Shown here piece by piece: positions 62,228-64,000 of a DNA stretch of 64,000 nucleotides. Under the pieces are notes generated by a model. That model was not told the origin of the DNA. It made no database searches and worked only from the letters and a program-made list of their open reading frames with translations. Position 1 is the first letter of the stretch. Each line of letters begins with the position of its first letter. The translations under genes and the position numbers were made by a program. The DNA comes from Verrucomicrobiales bacterium. GTDB taxonomy: Bacteria > Verrucomicrobiota > Verrucomicrobiia > Verrucomicrobiales > SLCJ01. The stretch spans positions 1 to 64,000 of the forward strand of contig JAGXGH010000052.1 of the NCBI GenBank assembly GCA_024636835.1. Reading direction: 5' to 3'.

Positions 62228-63154
62228 ATGAAAATTTTCTCTACACTCTCACTGGCCGTCTCCTTATCGGTGACGTCGGCATGTCTGGCTGCGCACACTT
62301 CGCAGGAAGCTCTGGAAGCACTCGAGCGCCGTTATGGTGCTGAGAAGTTTACAGATATTGTTTCGATTACCGGAACTGACGGTGTGCCTTCGCCGAGCGA
62401 GTGGTGGATCGTTGTTCGCGACCCAAGAATGCCGAGCACGCTTCATACGTATTGGTCTGGCGATCGCCGGGTTACCGATGAAGGAGAGAATCGCGACTAT
62501 TACCCGCGTCGCATGCCGGATGGATTTGTCAATCGGGGCAAGCTTCAGATCGATAGCACGCAAGCGTTTGTCGTTGTTGAGCAAGAGGCCGCAAAGATGC
62601 AGATAGGATTTAACGAGGTGTCTTACGAACTCAAGGCCATCACACTCACTGATGAACCTGTGTGGAATCTTACGTTGATCGATGCACGCGGGTATTTTGT
62701 GGGCATTGTCAGTGTGTCAGGCCGCACAGGAAATGTTTTGCGCAAGGTCTGGATGACACCAGGTACCAGCCGGGGTGGATTCCAAATGGGAGTCAGCGAT
62801 TCCATCGCACCTGGCGAAGTTACGACTCGGATTCCCGATGTCCCGTCCGAGGGAGCAACGCAACTCCCTCTAAATCCTACGGAAAGGTTGATTCCCACCG
62901 AGCCAAGCCGCGAGGGAGATATTCAAGATATCGTGCCTGTGCCACTTCCAGAGGAAGTCTCCACAACGCTTCCTCCGCTTCCTGAAGTCGCACAACCGAT
63001 TCGACCAGAAGAGGTGCAAGAACCAACGCGCCAAACTCCAGACGTGCAGCCACAACCTATCACCCCGGAGCCCGAGCCTCAGCGACCAAGCACGAATGAC
63101 GATCTCTACGAAGAGATTACGCCAGAAAATGATGGCTCAGTTCCTGGGCCGTAA
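62228..63154 (+). CDS. Secreted hypothetical protein with Pro-rich tail
   Basis: 308 residues from ATG 62228 (MKIFSTLSLAVSLSVTSACL...AAH, signal peptide; an earlier start at 62153 has no such signal). The folded part (residues about 25-190) contains SPSEWWIVVRDPRMP, DYYPRRMPDGFVN and WNLTLIDARGYFVGIVSVSGRTG and is not a family I know. The last ~110 residues are Pro/Glu-rich and low-complexity (PLPEEVSTTLPPLPEV, PQPITPEPEPQ), a typical extracellular spacer. It starts about 92 bp after the peptidase gene and converges on the HEAT-like gene. Confidence 0.7.
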   Translation: MKIFSTLSLAVSLSVTSACLAAHTSQEALEALERRYGAEKFTDIVSITGTDGVPSPSEWWIVVRDPRMPSTLHTYWSGDRRVTDEGENRDYYPRRMPDGFVNRGKLQIDSTQAFVVVEQEAAKMQIGFNEVSYELKAITLTDEPVWNLTLIDARGYFVGIVSVSGRTGNVLRKVWMTPGTSRGGFQMGVSDSIAPGEVTTRIPDVPSEGATQLPLNPTERLIPTEPSREGDIQDIVPVPLPEEVSTTLPPLPEVAQPIRPEEVQEPTRQTPDVQPQPITPEPEPQRPSTNDDLYEEITPENDGSVPGP

Positions 63155-63161
63155 ACTGAGT

Positions 63162-64000
63162 TCAGGGATTGTTTTTGGCTAGATCAGCTAACCAGCTATT
63201 CACATCGGAAAAATACTCGGGGATTGGAAGAACTTCTGAGATGTTGGTCAGAGCATTGGATCGTTCATCGGGTGATAAGTTATTGATCGCCGCCACGGCA
63301 CGCATGCGCAGTGTGTGGTTGAGTGGTAATGCGTTACGCTCGATGCTGAAATCACTCGGATGAGCGCATACGAGGGCGATCCACATTTTAGCGGTCGTTT
63401 CAGGATTACTCTCACTCCATAGTGCGGCTATCTCGCGGGCGGTGTGGTAGCGGAGTTGATTGATTCTTTGGGCATCAAGATTGGCGCTTCCTCTGGCGCT
63501 ATTGGCTTGCTCACCATCTGGGATGTCCGGTGAATGTGTGGCTAGTGTTTTGATCTGTCCCTTCAATTCGCGCAGGTCATACGCAAGACAGGTGAGAAAA
63601 AGATCATCCATCATCCCATCGGCGCGGTTCAGACGCCGTTGAACCAACTGGCGGATACGTTGTTTTTTCTCCGTCTGGTCTAGGCAAATCCGATCGATAG
63701 CTGCGACTGCCGCATTGAAAACTTTATAACTCGACGGATCGATATCGGAAATTATGTCAATATTAGCCCTCGCCTGTGGAAGATAGCTTAAGGCTGTGAT
63801 GGCATCGCTCAGTGTGCTCGAATAGGAATCTTTTTGAGGGTCGTCGATTTCATCCAAAAGTAAGGCTGCGAGATCAACGCTGAACTTATCGGTGTTGGAA
63901 TAGGTCGAGAGAACGTCCATCGCCGCGATGCGGAGGTAGATATCGTTGTTTCGGTTTGCTAGAAATGTCATCAAATTAGGGATGTCTGCGACAAAGCGCT
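63162..64000 (-). CDS. HEAT-repeat-like protein, 5' end outside window
   Basis: The frame is open to the right edge (reading RFVADIPNLMTFLANRNND at the edge), so only the C-terminal ~279 residues are seen; TTG/ATG at 63974 and 63971 are internal. The sequence is alpha-helical and consists of paired helices such as DIYLRIAAMDVLSTYSNTDK, SSTLSDAITALSYLPQ and LRMRAVAAINNLSPDERSN, the look of HEAT/armadillo repeats. It probably binds proteins. Its stop is 8 bp from the convergent secreted-protein gene. Confidence 0.7.
   Translation of the reverse strand, partial: RFVADIPNLMTFLANRNNDIYLRIAAMDVLSTYSNTDKFSVDLAALLLDEIDDPQKDSYSSTLSDAITALSYLPQARANIDIISDIDPSSYKVFNAAVAAIDRICLDQTEKKQRIRQLVQRRLNRADGMMDDLFLTCLAYDLRELKGQIKTLATHSPDIPDGEQANSARGSANLDAQRINQLRYHTAREIAALWSESNPETTAKMWIALVCAHPSDFSIERNALPLNHTLRMRAVAAINNLSPDERSNALTNISEVLPIPEYFSDVNSWLADLAKNNP

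Overview
The window looks like a chromosomal segment of a heterotrophic, probably marine or sediment-dwelling member of the Verrucomicrobiota (Verrucomicrobiae). The evidence is the gene mix: two secreted Cys-type sulfatases, a DUF1080 protein, a tandem sialate O-acetylesterase-like protein, a Tat-exported Gfo/Idh/MocA oxidoreductase, a PEP-CTERM protein and many lineage-specific secreted proteins, beside a conserved housekeeping block. Shine-Dalgarno sequences are mostly weak. The phylum call is an inference from content; there is no rRNA gene here and no tRNA gene was recognised.

Layout. 0-0.6 kb: 3' end of an IS66-family insertion sequence. 0.9-25 kb: accessory region of secreted and polysaccharide-degrading functions (MBL-fold lipoprotein, DUF1080, two sulfatases, ankyrin protein, giant SASA protein, Gfo/Idh, transglutaminase-like plus thioredoxin-like pair, PEP-CTERM protein) with several broken genes and a pair of inverted MITE-like elements (21606-21728 and 24664-24785) bracketing a two-gene sulfatase module. 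25-26.7 kb: stand-alone DsbD alpha-domain protein and a periplasmic redoxin. 26.7-36 kb: an apparent envelope/general-stress island (YY-repeat lipoprotein, DUF883-type protein, holin-like protein, cardiolipin synthase, AI-2E transporter, second YY-repeat protein, 57-residue charged protein, OmpA protein with a long LEA-like repeat) plus two decayed genes. 36-64 kb: mainly housekeeping (purD, pyrR-pyrB-pyrC, fumC, rsgA, aspS, hisS, recF, argD, class I fumarase, pyk, glgX, an M20 peptidase) with small mobile or defence-like inserts (GxxExxY cassette, Fic protein, VapBC, nucleotidyltransferase pair).

Most notable signal: a 17-bp directional motif, GTNGGGWWNNRCCCCAW, occurs six times between 27.4 and 36.0 kb, always in intergenic DNA and always pointing toward the next gene of the stress island, with 26-103 bp to the start codon. 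It looks like the promoter or operator of an undescribed stress regulon covering envelope proteins, an LEA-like OmpA protein and a microprotein. Other structures not explained by ordinary genes are degenerate heptamer repeats in the leaders of rsgA, aspS and hisS, a 97-bp repeat in three copies, a GxxExxY gene framed by perfect 27-bp inverted repeats, a dihydroorotase whose first zinc histidine is Asn, and an esterase whose second catalytic module has lost its serine.

The function of several large secreted proteins (11.4-18.4 kb) cannot be derived from the sequence alone.
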